From NCBI GenBank assembly GCA_902561095.1, contig CACEOF010000003.1, positions 1 through 64,000 on the forward strand: DNA of 64,000 nt. Direction: 5' to 3'. This document shows positions 62,832-64,000 of this stretch, piece by piece. Below the pieces are notes generated by a model, which saw nothing but the letters and a program-made list of their open reading frames with translations, ran no database searches and was not told the DNA's origin. Made by a program: the position numbers and the translations under genes. Position 1 is the first letter of the stretch, and every line of letters begins with the position of its first letter. The stretch is from an uncultured Pelagibacteraceae bacterium (GTDB taxonomy: Bacteria > Pseudomonadota > Alphaproteobacteria > Pelagibacterales > Pelagibacteraceae).

Positions 62832-64000
62832 TTATTTTTTTTTATATTTAGCCGCTTCTTCAGATCCACCTGTTGCCGATCCTTTACTGTATGAGTGAGC
62901 GCCCATTCCAGCTAATTGGCCATCTTTAACAATAAGATATTGATTTCTAATTTCACTACCTGCAAAGAAACATTCTAAAATTTCTCTTACGCCATCTGCA
63001 TACCTCGTTTGAGCAGATAATGAAGTTCCAGAAGTGTGTGGTGTCATTCCATGATTGGGCATAGTTCTCCAAACATGATCATTTGGAGCTGGTTGTGGAA
63101 ACCAAACGTCTCCTGCGTAACCACTTAATTGTCCACTTTTAAGAGCTTTTGCAATAGCCTCACGATTACAAATTTTACCTCTAGCAGTGTTAACAATGTA
63201 TGCACCTTTTTTCATTTTACTTATCATTGCATCATCAAATAGGTTTTCAGTTTCTGGATGGAGTGGACAATTAATTGTCACCACATCACAGACTTTGACC
63301 ATAGACTCTACAGACTCATGAAAAGTTAAATTTAATTCCTTTTCAACACTTTCAGGTAGTTTATGTCTATCAAAGTAATGTAAATGTACATCAAATGGTT
63401 TCATCTTTCTAAGTGCATCTAATCCAATACGACCTGCGGCAACTGTTCCGATATGCATACCCTCAACGTCATAAGATCTTTGCACAGCATCTGCTATATT
63501 CCAACCACCTTCATTAACGATCCTATGTTGATTGTGATAATCTCTTACCATTGAAACAATCATCATTACTATATGTTCTGCAACTGATCTTGAATTACAA
63601 AATGTAACTTCCACTACATCAATTTTGTTATCCATTGCTGCTTGTAAATCAACATGGTCTGAACCAATTCCAGCAGTAATAGCCATTTTTAAATTTTTTG
63701 CTTTAGCAATTCTTTCTTTTGTTAAATAGTAAGGAAAAAATGGTTGAGATATAACAATATCTGCATCAACGATATGTTTATCTGCTTCACATCCATCTCC
63801 ATCTTTACTATTTGTTACAACAAATTCATGTCCATTAGACTCTAAATATTTTCTTAATCCTAATCCTCCTGAAACACATCCTAATAATTCACCTGGTGTG
63901 AAGTCTCTACCTTTTGGACTTGGTAAAGTCATTCCATCTGGATATTTTTCTAATTTAGGAAGATCACTAAGTGGATATGATTTTGGCATTCCACCTTTAG
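62832..64000 (-). CDS. fdh: NAD-dependent formate dehydrogenase (5' end outside window)
   Basis: A D-2-hydroxyacid-dehydrogenase-type formate dehydrogenase. From Met at 63989: CNSR at 131-134, cofactor motif GTVAAGRIG at 181-189 with Asp207, Arg270 in NTARGKI, Gln299 in FPQPAP, and catalytic His318 in TPHTSG, all in FDH spacing. The codons before this Met (reading K-G-G) stay open to the window edge, and known FDHs begin further upstream, so the true start lies beyond base 64000. It oxidises formate to CO2 with NADH formation, fitting the glycine cleavage and one-carbon genes. Confidence 0.9.
   Translation of the reverse strand, partial: KGGMPKSYPLSDLPKLEKYPDGMTLPSPKGRDFTPGELLGCVSGGLGLRKYLESNGHEFVVTNSKDGDGCEADKHIVDADIVISQPFFPYYLTKERIAKAKNLKMAITAGIGSDHVDLQAAMDNKIDVVEVTFCNSRSVAEHIVMMIVSMVRDYHNQHRIVNEGGWNIADAVQRSYDVEGMHIGTVAAGRIGLDALRKMKPFDVHLHYFDRHKLPESVEKELNLTFHESVESMVKVCDVVTINCPLHPETENLFDDAMISKMKKGAYIVNTARGKICNREAIAKALKSGQLSGYAGDVWFPQPAPNDHVWRTMPNHGMTPHTSGTSLSAQTRYADGVREILECFFAGSEIRNQYLIVKDGQLAGMGAHSYSKGSATGGSEEAAKYKKK

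Noticed and set aside
1..64000. tRNA, rRNA, CRISPR, insertion sequence or integrase genes
   Set aside because: Searched by eye for conserved tRNA loops, repeat-spacer arrays and transposase motifs; none could be supported.

Overview
The window looks like a streamlined marine alphaproteobacterium of the SAR11 clade (Candidatus Pelagibacter or a close relative). This is inferred from strong A+T bias, very short or negative intergenic spacing, convergent genes that overlap at their stops, a CBS-less IMP dehydrogenase, an alphaproteobacterial-type LexA box, and a tandem glycine riboswitch on gcvT. No rRNA, tRNA, CRISPR array, insertion sequence or phage gene was recognised, and no gap between genes exceeds about 200 bases.

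Layout. 1-4.5 kb: an exported-protein operon (DUF1800, DUF1501, histidine phosphatase, hydrolase-like protein). 4.5-6.5 kb: an SOS operon umuD-umuC plus a small Cys-tailed protein behind a LexA box. 6.6-9.4 kb: SOUL protein, glycerate-kinase-like protein, TolC. 9.5-14.6 kb: recA, alaS, icd. 14.7-23.9 kb: housekeeping genes for phospholipid head groups (psd, pssA), rRNA methylation (rlmE), guanine nucleotides (guaB, guaA), glyoxalase and panB, then pxpA-TPR-TerC. 24-25.2 kb: a tandem rhodanese.

25.2-47.5 kb is an accessory organic-acid catabolism island. It holds a tripartite tricarboxylate transporter (tctCBA), four MmgE/PrpD-family proteins, a PrpF-like isomerase beside an aconitase, a TcuA-like tricarballylate dehydrogenase, a malate/lactate-type dehydrogenase, a PrpB-like lyase, two TauE/SafE permeases, a TauD-type dioxygenase, an AbrB-type membrane protein, an alpha/beta hydrolase and an IclR regulator. 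A 16-bp motif (TTTCAYAWTRTRAAAC) recurs in three promoter regions of the island and is a candidate operator of that regulator. Together these suggest import of an external tricarboxylic acid, oxidation and isomerisation to aconitate-like intermediates, hydration and cleavage into the TCA cycle. No methylcitrate synthase is present, so a plain propionate methylcitrate cycle is not the obvious reading.

47.5-50 kb: pxpB, pxpC (5-oxoprolinase, partners of the distant pxpA) and an EamA exporter. 50-54.6 kb: gcvT-gcvH-gcvP under a tandem glycine riboswitch. 54.6-59.1 kb: a lipid-modification cluster (amine-oxidase-like flavoprotein, DUF1365, Cfa-like methyltransferase, DUF3833 lipoprotein, SDR), then TspO. 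59.6-64 kb: DAO-family flavoprotein, selO, msrA and an NAD-dependent formate dehydrogenase that runs off the window end. With the glycine cleavage genes the formate dehydrogenase fits one-carbon oxidation.
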